NCBI GenBank assembly: GCA_963720805.1
Contig: CAVRGT010000005.1
Coordinates: 124,001 to 188,000, forward strand
Length of the DNA stretch: 64,000 nt
Reading direction: 5' to 3'
DNA from: VRUE01 sp963720805
GTDB taxonomy: Bacteria > Actinomycetota > Thermoleophilia > Solirubrobacterales > 70-9
How positions within the stretch are numbered: the first letter of the stretch is position 1; each line of letters begins with the position of its first letter. Positions 49,619-57,527 of this stretch are shown one piece after another. The notes below the pieces were generated by a model. That model saw nothing but the letters and a program-made list of their open reading frames with translations. It was not told the origin of the DNA and ran no database searches. A program made the position numbers and the translations under genes.

Positions 49619-50851
49619 CTATTCCTGGTTCTTTTTGACCAGGTCCTTGAATTCTTCGACGACCTTGTCCACGGTATTGCCGGCTACTTCCGTTGCCTTG
49701 ACGCCAGTTGCCTTGTCCGTCGTGTAGATCACGGCTGCCGCTACCGCTGCGGCAATTAGGACGAGAGCGACAAGGGCCATGACGAAACGGGCGAAGCGGG
49801 AGAAGGCGCTGCGCTTGCGCTGGGCCGGCGCAGCCGGGCGAACCGGCGGTGGCGACTCCTGCTGCCGCTGGGCGCGGGCCACCGGGCGGCGGGTCGACGA
49901 TGGCTGGGCGGGGCGGTACTCGGTCGCCGCGCTCTGGTCGAGGCGGCGGGTCGCGGTCTCAGCGCCGAGCACGTTGGTTGCGGCCGTGCCCTCTTCCAGC
50001 GGCAGGGTCACGTCCTCACCCTGCATGCCCAGCGCCAGGCCGCCGGCGAACTCGCCGGCGCTGGCGTAGCGGCGGTTGGGGTCGCCCTCCAACGCTCGCA
50101 GCACCGCCGCGCCGAGCGTCTCCGGCACCTCGTCGTTGTAGGTGCTGGGCGGCAGCGGCTTCTCGTTTTGCTGGCGCACCGCCAGCTCGGCCAGGGTCGA
50201 GCCCTCATACGGCAGGCGGCCGGTGAGGAACTGGTAGAGGACGACGCCGAGCGCGTAGACGTCGGTGGCGGGCGTCGCCTCCTCGCCGCGCACCTGCTCG
50301 GGCGAGAGGTAGGCGGCGGTGCCGACGACCGAGCCGACCTGGGTGATCCGGGTCTGTTCGATCGCGCGGGCGATGCCGAAGTCGGCCAGCTTCATCGTCA
50401 TCTCGCCGCCGCCAACCGGGCCGCCGACGATCATCAGGTTGCCGGGCTTGACGTCGCGGTGGATGATCCCGCGCCGGTGGGCGTAGTCGAGCCCGGCGCA
50501 GGCCTGGGCGCCGATCTCGGCCGTGGCGTCGCCGTCGAGCGGGCCGTGGCGCTGCAGGATCTGCGCCCCGGAGCGCCCCTGCACGTACTCCATGACGATG
50601 TAGTGGCGACCGTCGTCGATGCCGGTGTCGTAGACCTGGACGATGTTGGGGTGGATCAGCTTCGCCACCGCCAGCGCCTCGCGGCGGAAGCGGGCGACGA
50701 AGCGCTCGTCGTCGGAGAGGTGCTCGGCGAGGATCTTGACCGCGACCGTGCGCTCGAGGATCAGGTCGGTCGCCTGGTGCACGCTCGACATGCCGCCCGA
50801 GCCGAGCCGCTCGCCGATCTCATAGCGCCCGGAGAGGATTCCCGAAGCCAC
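49619..50851 (-). CDS. Membrane-anchored Ser/Thr protein kinase (PknB-type, no PASTA repeats)
   Basis: 410 residues from GTG at 50851. Kinase domain 1-270: Gly loop 'RLGSGGMSSVHQATD', Lys in 'VAVKILAEHL', 'GIIHRDVKPGNLMI' catalytic loop, 'KLADFGIARAIEQTRIT' and 'GTAAYLSPEQVRGEEATP'. A disordered Gln/Pro/Arg linker, one transmembrane helix (about 352-374) and a short 35-residue extracytoplasmic tail follow. The tail is far smaller than PASTA sensors. Overlaps the lipoprotein gene by one base, so they are probably expressed together. Confidence 0.93.
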   Translation of the reverse strand: MASGILSGRYEIGERLGSGGMSSVHQATDLILERTVAVKILAEHLSDDERFVARFRREALAVAKLIHPNIVQVYDTGIDDGRHYIVMEYVQGRSGAQILQRHGPLDGDATAEIGAQACAGLDYAHRRGIIHRDVKPGNLMIVGGPVGGGEMTMKLADFGIARAIEQTRITQVGSVVGTAAYLSPEQVRGEEATPATDVYALGVVLYQFLTGRLPYEGSTLAELAVRQQNEKPLPPSTYNDEVPETLGAAVLRALEGDPNRRYASAGEFAGGLALGMQGEDVTLPLEEGTAATNVLGAETATRRLDQSAATEYRPAQPSSTRRPVARAQRQQESPPPVRPAAPAQRKRSAFSRFARFVMALVALVLIAAAVAAAVIYTTDKATGVKATEVAGNTVDKVVEEFKDLVKKNQE

Positions 50852-51468
50852 TATTCGTGCCCCTGTTCGGGCGCGGCCGGGGCAGCCGGGCTGACCCCGC
50901 CCGGGGCATCGGTGCCGCCGCCTTCGGACGGCGTCGGCGTCGTCGGTTCTTCGGGCGTCGTTTCAGCCGGCGGTTTTTCTTCGTGTTTTTCCGCCTTCTC
51001 TGCTTCCTTTTCGAGCGCCTTTTCTTCCTTTTCCCGTTCCTTTTCTTCCTTCTTTTCAAGGCCCGGGGGCACTTTTTCGGTTTCTTCGGTGGTTGTCGCT
51101 TCGCTCGGCGGCGCGACCGCTTCGGTGTCTTCTTCCTGGCAGCCGGCGACGACTTCGCTCAGCCGCGCGGCGCCGCGCTGCAGCGCTTCGACCAGCTTGG
51201 GATCGACCCCGGTCAGCCCTTCGACCTGGGTGTTGACTTCGCTGACCGCGTCTTCGGCCCCGACGCATTCGCCTTCTTCGGCGTACTGCTTGACGCGATC
51301 GAGGTTTTCGGTGATTTCCGCGGCGGTGTTGCCGGGCAGCAGCTTGGCGTCTTCGCCGCCTCCGCAGGAGACGAGGCCCAGCGCCGCGGTGGCACCCAGG
51401 GCAAGGGCGAGCAAGGGTATGGCGAGTTGACGCACTGTTGCGAGTCTAGAGAACCACTTCTGGGGCAT
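50851..51468 (-). CDS. Lipoprotein with charged repetitive C-terminus
   Basis: 205 residues from ATG at 51468 ('agggaa' upstream). Lipobox 'ALGATAALGLVSCGGGED', a small helical domain with two Cys ('EEGECVGAEDAV', 'VVAGCQEED'), then a Lys/Glu coil ('EKKEEKEREKEEKALEKEAE') and a Thr/Pro-rich end. Similar secreted proteins are usually found beside a PknB-like kinase, which suggests an extracellular partner or ligand of that kinase (inference). Confidence 0.8.
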   Translation of the reverse strand: MPQKWFSRLATVRQLAIPLLALALGATAALGLVSCGGGEDAKLLPGNTAAEITENLDRVKQYAEEGECVGAEDAVSEVNTQVEGLTGVDPKLVEALQRGAARLSEVVAGCQEEDTEAVAPPSEATTTEETEKVPPGLEKKEEKEREKEEKALEKEAEKAEKHEEKPPAETTPEEPTTPTPSEGGGTDAPGGVSPAAPAAPEQGHE

Positions 51469-51488
51469 ATTTTCCCTGCATTTGAGCG

Positions 51489-52229
51489 TCACTGGCCGGT
51501 ATAGAGGCGGTCGGCGAGGCGGCTTGGCAGGCCGGCGGCCTTGATCGGGGCCGCGGCTCGCTCGATCTCGTAGGGGACGCGGTGGAAGCGGGCGGTTTGG
51601 GCCTCGGTGTCGAGCTCCAGCCAGGCCGCCCGCGGATCGCCATCGCGCGGCTGGCCGACGCTGCCGGGGTTGATCAGCCAGGCGCCGCCGTCGAGCTCAA
51701 GCAGGGCCCCGTCGCTTGCCTGGGCGCCGCGGATGTCGTCCCTGGCACCTCCTTCGGGTCGGCTGAAGAAGAGCGCCACGTGCGAGTGGCCGATCAGGCC
51801 TATGGGCCGCGGGTTGGCGGCGATGCCGGCGCCGGCCTGCTCGCCGGAGAGCACGTACTCCCAAACCGGGTCGCGCGGTGAGGCATGAAAGAGACCGATC
51901 TCCTCCCGCTCGCCCTGCGGCTCGAGCTCGCGCAGGAACTCCAACGTGTCCTCGCTGACGTTGTCCCGCGTCCACTCGACCGCCAGCGCAGCGGCCTCCG
52001 AGAAGGAGCCGATGTCGAGCGCTCCCAAGACCGCGAGGTCGTGGTTGCCGACCAGCGAGATCGCGCAGCGCTCGCGCACCAGGGCGGCGCAGGCGTCCGG
52101 CTCGACCCCGTAGCCGAGCACGTCGCCCAGGCACCAGATCTCCTCGGCGCCGGCCTCCTCGGTCGCCGCGAGCACGGCCTCGAGCGCGGGCAGGTTGGCG
52201 TGGATGTCGGTAATTGCGGCGATCCGCAC
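51489..52229 (-). CDS. Metallophosphoesterase (YfcE/ApaH-like calcineurin fold)
   Basis: 246 residues from GTG at 52229. Metal-binding blocks: 'IAAITDIHANLPALEAVL' (DxH), 'IWCLGDVLGYGVEPDAC' (GDxxG), 'ISLVGNHDLAVLGALD' (GNHD), 'GLFHASPRDP' and 'IGLIGHSHVALFF' (GHxH). The set is complete. Cleaves phosphodiesters or phosphomonoesters; physiological substrate unknown. The frame stays open far upstream, but the conserved family start is the GTG. Confidence 0.9.
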   Translation of the reverse strand: MRIAAITDIHANLPALEAVLAATEEAGAEEIWCLGDVLGYGVEPDACAALVRERCAISLVGNHDLAVLGALDIGSFSEAAALAVEWTRDNVSEDTLEFLRELEPQGEREEIGLFHASPRDPVWEYVLSGEQAGAGIAANPRPIGLIGHSHVALFFSRPEGGARDDIRGAQASDGALLELDGGAWLINPGSVGQPRDGDPRAAWLELDTEAQTARFHRVPYEIERAAAPIKAAGLPSRLADRLYTGQ

Positions 52230-52335
52230 GCCGGCCAGCCTAAAGGGCGACCTTTGCGTGCCGCTGATCCGGGCAATATGGTTCAGGACTCGGTTAAAGA
52301 ATGCCCGTAACGCGGGTCTCGTCCTGGAGGTTGAA

Positions 52336-54021
52336 TTGAAAGCGCGTCGGAGCACGAAGCTGAAGCTGCTTGTTGCCGCAATGTCTTTGTCGGTCATTGC
52401 CTTGGTGGTCTCCATCCCGGGGAGTGCGGCAACCCTGGCCGTTCCCTGCGACGGCAATGCGCTGGTCAGCGCGGTCGTCGGCGCCAATGCAACGGCTGAG
52501 GCTGACGAACTGCAGCTAACGGCTGGCTGCACCTACACGCTTTCGGCGCGGAACAACAGCTACTACGGATTCAACGGACTGCCGACCGTCTCGACCCCGA
52601 TCGCGATTTTCGGCAACGGCGCGACTATCCAGCGTGATCCAGCTGCCCCCTCCTTCCGCCTGGTCACCATCGATGTCGGTGGTGCCCTCACCCTGCGCGA
52701 TCTCACCCTGCGTAACGGGTTTGCTCAGGGCGGCAACGGCGGCAGCGACCGTGGCAATGAGGATGACGGTGGCGGTGGCGGTGGCGGCGCTGGTCTCGGC
52801 GGGGCGATCTACAACCGCGGCACGCTCTCGATCGTTCGCAGCACGTTGACGGCGAATACCGCTCGCGGCGGCGACGGTGGTGCCGGGGCTGACAACACAG
52901 GATCCGACGGCGGCGGCGGCGCCGGCGGCGGTGGCCTCGGCGGCAGCGGCGGCCTCTCTGGTCAGGCTGCAGGTGGCGACGGCGGCGCCGGCGGCGGCGG
53001 CTTTGGCGGCAATGGCGGCGTGGTCGGGGTCAACTCCGGCGCAGGTTCCGGTGGTGGTGGGACGAACACCAACGGCGGCGACAGCGTTGCGGTCCCCACC
53101 GCAGGTCTTGGAGGTGCCTCGAACGGCGGCAACGGCGGCGAAGTTGATGCGGATGGCACCGCCGGCGGCACCGGTGGCGGTGGAGGCGGCGCAGGCGACG
53201 AAGGCAACGGTGGCGCCGGCGGCATCGGCGGCGGCGGTGGTGGTGGCGGCGAGAACGACGACGCTGTCGCCAACAACGCCGGTCCTGGTGGCTTCGGCGG
53301 GGGCGGTGGTGGCGGCGGCGAGGACGGCAACGGCGGCAACGGCGGCTTTGGCGGCGGCGGTGGCGGCGAGGGCGAGAACGGCGGTGCGAACGAGCAGGTG
53401 CCCGGCAGCGCCGGCTTCGGCGGCGGCAACGGTGGCTCCGCGACGGAGTCCGGTGGTGGCGGCGGCGGGGCCGGAATCGGCGGCGCCGTGTTCAACGACG
53501 GCGGTGTTTTGACCTTGGTCAACGCAACCGTCACAGCCAACACCGTCCTCGGTGGTCAGGGTGGCATCGGAACGACGGACGCGGACGCGGGGGCCCCCGG
53601 CCAAGGGGTCGAGCCGGCTGTCTTCAACCTCAACGGCACGGTCACCAGCCTCGTCGGCACCTGCAAAGGTCAAGCGGCGACGAGCATCGGCACTGCCGGG
53701 GCCGACACACTGATCGGTACCCCAGGCGCCGACGTGATTCTCGGCCAGCAGGGCAAGGATCGAATCGTGGCCGGTGGTGGCGATGACCTCATTTGTGCCG
53801 GTGCCGGGAACGATGTCGTTCTCGGACAGGACGGCAAGGACCGCGTCTTTGGCGAAGCGGGCGCCGACAAGCTCAACGGCGGCAAGGGCAAAGACAAGCT
53901 CTTGGGTCAGAAGGGCAAGGACAAGCTCATTGGCGGGCCCGGCAGAGGCGATGTATGCAATGGCGGCAAGAGCAAGGATGTCGCCGCCCGCAGCTGTGAG
54001 GTGGAGAAGGCGATCGGCTAG
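52336..54021 (+). CDS. Secreted glycine-rich beta-helix-like protein with C-terminal RTX repeats
   Basis: 561 residues from TTG at 52336 with 'ggagg' 5 bases upstream. Signal peptide 'LLVAAMSLSVIALVVSIPGS'. Residues about 30-170 resemble parallel beta-helix repeats ('ITLRDLTLRNGFAQGGN'-like; here 'LTLRDLTLRNGFAQGG'). Residues about 175-420 are extremely Gly-rich, with short 'GGxGG' units similar in style to mycobacterial PE_PGRS proteins. The last 110 residues carry RTX-type 'GxDxLxGxxGxD' repeats for calcium and Lys-rich 'GKDKLLGQKGKDK'. Likely a surface or matrix protein. Confidence 0.85.
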   Translation: MKARRSTKLKLLVAAMSLSVIALVVSIPGSAATLAVPCDGNALVSAVVGANATAEADELQLTAGCTYTLSARNNSYYGFNGLPTVSTPIAIFGNGATIQRDPAAPSFRLVTIDVGGALTLRDLTLRNGFAQGGNGGSDRGNEDDGGGGGGGAGLGGAIYNRGTLSIVRSTLTANTARGGDGGAGADNTGSDGGGGAGGGGLGGSGGLSGQAAGGDGGAGGGGFGGNGGVVGVNSGAGSGGGGTNTNGGDSVAVPTAGLGGASNGGNGGEVDADGTAGGTGGGGGGAGDEGNGGAGGIGGGGGGGGENDDAVANNAGPGGFGGGGGGGGEDGNGGNGGFGGGGGGEGENGGANEQVPGSAGFGGGNGGSATESGGGGGGAGIGGAVFNDGGVLTLVNATVTANTVLGGQGGIGTTDADAGAPGQGVEPAVFNLNGTVTSLVGTCKGQAATSIGTAGADTLIGTPGADVILGQQGKDRIVAGGGDDLICAGAGNDVVLGQDGKDRVFGEAGADKLNGGKGKDKLLGQKGKDKLIGGPGRGDVCNGGKSKDVAARSCEVEKAIG

Positions 54022-54032
54022 TTGGACGTGTG

Positions 54033-54065
54033 GCAGATGCCGGCCGCGTTCGGGCCGGCATCTGC
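54033..54065 (+). terminator. Hairpin between glycine-rich gene and argS
   Basis: gcagatgccggcc / ggccggcatctgc, a 13-bp perfect stem with a 7-base loop, 12 bases after the glycine-rich gene stop and 14 bases before the argS ATG. Probably a terminator; it is close enough to argS to influence its translation. Confidence 0.7.
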
Positions 54066-54079
54066 ATACGATCCGGGCG

Positions 54080-55722
54080 ATGACGCCCGATCCGATCGCC
54101 GCTTTGCGCAGTGCAGTCGACGCCGCCTGCCTCGCCCTGCGCGAGGGCGAGCCGAGTGGGCCCGCGCCCAGCCTGGAGCGGCCGCCGAAAGCCGAGCTGG
54201 GCGATTACAGCTCCAACGCCGCGATGCTGCTGGCGGCGCCGCTGGGAGAAAATCCGCGCGACGTTGCAGCACGCTTGGCCGATCAGCTGCGATCCGAGCT
54301 GGGGGAGGGGACGGTCGAGCGGATCGAGGTTGCCGGGCCCGGTTTCCTCAACTTCTTCCTCGCCGACGGTTGGTACCGCGAGGCGACTGCCGGCCTCGCC
54401 GGGGCCGGCGAGGAGCTGGGGCCGCCACCGGCGGACTCTCAGGAGCGCATCCTGGTCGAGTTCGTCTCGGCCAACCCGACCGGGCCGCTGCACATCGGCG
54501 GTGGCCGCCACGCCGCCTATGGCGACTCGCTCGTGCGCCTTCTCCAGGCCGCCGGGCATGAGGTCAAGCGCGAGTTCTACGTCAACGACGCCGGTGGCCA
54601 GATCGAACGCTTTGCCGTCTCGATCGCGGCGCGGATGAAGGGGGAGGAGCCGCCCGAGGACGGCTACAACGGTGACTACGTGATCGAGTTGGGTGAGCAG
54701 ATCGGGGCTGAGGGAATCGGCGCCGACGATCTGAAAGCGATTGGGGACCGCGGCGTCGAGCTGATCCTCGAGCAGGTGCGCGGCACGCTCGATCGCTTCG
54801 GCGTCCGCTTCGATACCTGGTTCTCCGAGCGCGACCTCTACAGCCGCGGCGAGGTCGACGCCGCCCTGGCGGAGCTCGACAAGGCAGGGCACACCTACCG
54901 CCACGAAGAGGCGCTCTGGCTGCGCACCACCACCTTCGGCGACGACAAGGACCGGGTGCTGATCCGCGCCAACGGCGAACCGACCTACCTCGCCGCCGAT
55001 GTCGCCTACCACTGGGACAAGCTGGAGCGGGGCTTTGATCGCCTGATCAACATCCTCGGCGCCGATCACCACGGCTACGTCGCCCGCCTGCAGGCCGCGA
55101 TCGCCGGTCTCGGCGCGCGATCCCGAGCGCTTCGAGGCGCTGATCATGCGGCTCGTCCACATCGTCGAGAGCGGTGAGCGGGCGCAGATGTCGAAGCGCA
55201 GCGGCGACTTCGTCGCGCTCGACGAGCTGCTCGACGACATCGGCGTCGACGCGACCCGCTGGTTCATGCTCTGGCGCAGTCACGACACCACGGTCGACCT
55301 CGACCTCGACCTCGCCCGCCTCCAGTCCAACGACAACCCGGTCTACTACGTCCAGTACGCGCACGCGCGGATCGCCAGCATCCTGCGCAAAGCCGGCCGG
55401 CCGGCCGACAGGATCGCCACCGGCGCCGGCGCGGCGACGCCCGGCACGGCGCTGGAGCCCAGCCGAGCGCGAGCTGATCAAGCGCCTGCTCGAGTTCCCC
55501 GACGAGGTTTGCGAGGCCGCCGCGCGCCGCGCGCCGCACCGGATCTGCACTTACGCGACCGCCGTCGCCGCCGATTTCCACGGCTTCTACCGCGACTGCC
55601 AGGTCGTCGGCGCCGAGGGGGAGGGCGTCGAGCGTTCGCGGCTGGCACTCTCCCTGCTGACGATGCGCACGATCGCCGCTTCACTTGGTCTGCTCGGCAT
55701 CTCCGCCCCGGAGCGGATGTGA
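54080..55722 (+). CDS. argS: Arginyl-tRNA synthetase, interrupted by two frameshifts
   Basis: Class I synthetase. ATG at 54080 starts 'MTPDPIAALRSAVDAACLAL'. The HIGH motif is 'SANPTGPLHIGGGRHAAYGD', and 'EFYVNDAGGQIERFA' and 'NILGADHHGYVARLQAAIAG' follow. The frame then shifts near 55115 (ggcgcgcgatccc), continues with 'MRLVHIVESGERAQMSKRSG' (KMSKS-like site) and shifts again near 55465 before the anticodon-binding end 'ALSLLTMRTIAASLGLLGIS'. Joined length would be about 547 residues, normal for ArgS. As argS is normally essential, sequencing indels are the likeliest cause. Confidence 0.85.
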
Positions 55723-56362
55723 TGCTCGGTCGCCGCAACAAGCAGCCTGTCCTGGCCGAGGTGGAGAGCTCGAGAGGGAATCGACCCGACCCGGGGCGCT
55801 CGGGCGTGCCGAGCTGGAGGGCTACCGGGAGCTGGCGACGAAGCTGGCCAAAACCGGTTCCGTATTCGTGACCGGGCCGGCGAAGGGGCAGGTGGCGCTG
55901 GGCCTGGCCGCCGCCGCGACCGCGGAAGGCCGCCGGGTCGCGCTGCTCGAGTGCGATCTCGCTGGTCCGGCCCTGGCCGGCCGACTCGGGCTGGAGACCG
56001 GCCCTGGACTGCACGAGTACCTGCTCGAGCAGGCTGACGCCGGCGAGATCCTGCAGCCGCTGGTCCTTGCCGGCCCCGCCGCCGGCCGGGCGACCGAGCC
56101 GCTCACCTGCGTCGTCGCCGGCGCGCCCGAGCCGAAGCCGGTGGCGCTGCTCGATTCGGAGCGCTGCGATCACGCGATCGAGCGGCTGAAGCGCGCCTAC
56201 GACCTGCTGCTGATCGACGGGCCGCCGCTGGACGAAGACGCGGACGCGCTGCGCGCCCTGACCGAACACACCGCCGTGACGATCGCCTGCGGCGAGCGCC
56301 GCCAACTGCCAAAGCGGATGCCGGTGACGGTCACCGGCGCTGGTCCTCATCGGCTGAGCTAG
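55722..56362 (+). CDS. MinD/CpsD-like P-loop-fold protein, probably frameshifted near its start
   Basis: ATG at 55722 overlaps the argS stop. It reads 'MLGRRNKQPVLAEVE', then the sense frame changes around 55770 and continues 'ELEGYRELATKLAKTGSVFV'. The rest follows tyrosine-autokinase/MinD folds: 'VTGPAKGQVALGLAAAA' in P-loop position but without GKT, 'RRVALLECDLAGPALAGRLG', and Walker B-like 'YDLLLIDGPPLDEDADAL'. No Tyr cluster at the C-terminus. Joined length about 213 residues. Function unknown; partition or polysaccharide-export regulation are possible. Confidence 0.6.
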
Positions 56363-56871
56363 AGGTCGTAGCGCGAGAGGTCGGCGTCGAGCCGCTCGGC
56401 GTCCTCGCCCCGTGGGGCATCTGCCGCGGCCTCCGTCGCTGAGCGCTCGTTCGCCCGACCGCTGCGGCGCCAGCGCAGGACGCTGAAGACGAGCGCCACC
56501 ACGGCGATCGCGATCGCCAGGATCGGCACCAGGTAGGCGGAGAGGTCGAACCCCGAGGCCTTGGGCAGGGCGAGAACCGAGGGGCCGTACTGGGCGACCA
56601 GGGCGTCCTTGATCTCGGCCTTGCTCTTGCCATCAGCGACGAGCTTGGCGACGAAGACCTTCTCGCGCTTCGCCTGCGGCGATTCGGCCAGCTCGAGCAG
56701 GGTGCCGCAGATCGGGCACATCACTTCGGCTTCGATCGCGTTGACAGTCGTCTGCGGCGCCGGCGCCGCGGCCGCCGGCGCAGCCAGCGCCACAGTCGCA
56801 ATCACGACGAGGAGTACGTACCGGTGCGCCTTATGCACCCGGAGCGTGCAAAAGGCGCACCTGAAGCTCAT
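56359..56871 (-). CDS. ccmH: Cytochrome c-type biogenesis protein CcmH with palindrome-derived N-terminus
   Basis: 170 residues from ATG at 56871, which overlaps the tlpA stop (ATGA). Residues 2-16 ('SFRCAFCTLRVHKAH') come from palindrome copy 4. A hydrophobic signal 'VLLVVIATVALAAPAAAAPA' follows, then the CcmH heme-lyase motif 'VMCPICGTLLELAESPQAKR' with the CxxC pair, 'VADGKSKAEIKDALVAQYGP', and a C-terminal transmembrane helix. In the family it keeps apocytochrome c thiols reduced for heme attachment. The natural start before insertion is not clear. Confidence 0.85.
   Translation of the reverse strand: MSFRCAFCTLRVHKAHRYVLLVVIATVALAAPAAAAPAPQTTVNAIEAEVMCPICGTLLELAESPQAKREKVFVAKLVADGKSKAEIKDALVAQYGPSVLALPKASGFDLSAYLVPILAIAIAVVALVFSVLRWRRSGRANERSATEAAADAPRGEDAERLDADLSRYDL
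56820..56864. repeat. Dispersed palindrome, copy 4
   Basis: ggtgcgcctt / aaggcgcacc arms (10 bp perfect) continue after one mismatch into tgcac / gtgca. It lies at the tlpA-ccmH junction and is translated as the first codons of ccmH. Confidence 0.88.
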
Positions 56872-57390
56872 GAGCCTGCTTCGATCGGCGGTAGGAAGCG
56901 TTCGCGCAGGATCTGGTCGTCGACCGGGCTGCGCCAGATCACTGCTATCTCGCCCTTGGGATTGACGAGGAAGTTCTCCGGCACGCCGATGGAACCGAAG
57001 GCCGCGCTGCGCTCGTTGCCGACCGAGCGCAGCTGCGGGTAGCCGGCCGGGTGGTCGCGCAGGAAGGCGACGGCATCGCCTTCGTTGTCCTGAACGTTGA
57101 TCCCGACGCACGGTGACGTTGTCGGCCTTGTTGCGCTCGTAGAAGCGCTGCAGAACCGGCGCCTCCTCGCGGCAGGGGATGCACCACGAGGCCCAGAGGT
57201 TGACCAGCACCCACTTGCCGCGGGACTCGGCGATCGAGCCGTGACCGGGCCCGGGCAGCGCCGGCAGGACCTTGTCGGGCACCGGGTCGCCGACCGCGAT
57301 CTTGGTCGCGCCCTTGTTGAGCAGGCCGAAGGCGAGCAGGCCGACGACGGCCAGCACAGCGAGGAAGGCGAGGAAGGAGCGGGCGCTCAC
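56868..57390 (-). CDS. TlpA/ResA-like thioredoxin, one frameshift
   Basis: N-terminal anchor 'FLAFLAVLAVVGLLAFGLLN', then 'WVLVNLWASWCIPCREEAPV' with the CxxC redox pair, up to 'NKADNVTV'. One extra base near 57110 (gtg-c-gtcggg) breaks the frame; the other frame continues sensibly with 'VGINVQDNEGDAVAFLRDHP' and 'GSIGVPENFLVNPKGEIAVI', ending 'LPPIEAGS'. Joined length about 173 residues. Membrane-tethered thiol-disulfide protein for cytochrome c maturation, paired with ccmH. Probably a sequencing indel. Confidence 0.82.
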
Positions 57391-57454
57391 GGCGGCGAAC
57401 TCTAGATCGCGCTCGCCCCCGGCAACCTCGCGGCCGCCATAGAATCAGCAGCGC

Positions 57455-57527
57455 GCGGACGTAGCTCAGTTGGTAGAGCGCCAGCTTCCCAAGCTGGAGG
57501 TCGCGAGTTCGAACCTCGTCGTCCGCT
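57455..57527 (+). tRNA. tRNA-Gly (anticodon CCC)
   Basis: 73 bases with acceptor gcggacg / cgtccgc, D-arm gctc-agttggta-gagc, anticodon arm ccagc-TTCCCAA-gctgg (anticodon CCC, reading GGG), and T-arm with ttcgaac. CCA is not encoded. It abuts the 3' end of the LuxR gene on the other strand without a spacer. There is no integrase or att-like repeat beside it. Confidence 0.95.

Noticed and set aside
52740..53480. Short repeated units that could suggest a CRISPR array or tandem repeat locus
   Set aside because: The units are irregular GGC/GGT codon runs coding for glycine, with no constant repeat length or spacers. They belong to the secreted glycine-rich protein.
57455..57527. tRNA-Gly as an integration site for a mobile element
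   Set aside because: No repeat of the tRNA 3' end and no integrase gene are seen in the flanking sequence; the neighbouring LuxR gene and cytochrome genes look chromosomal.
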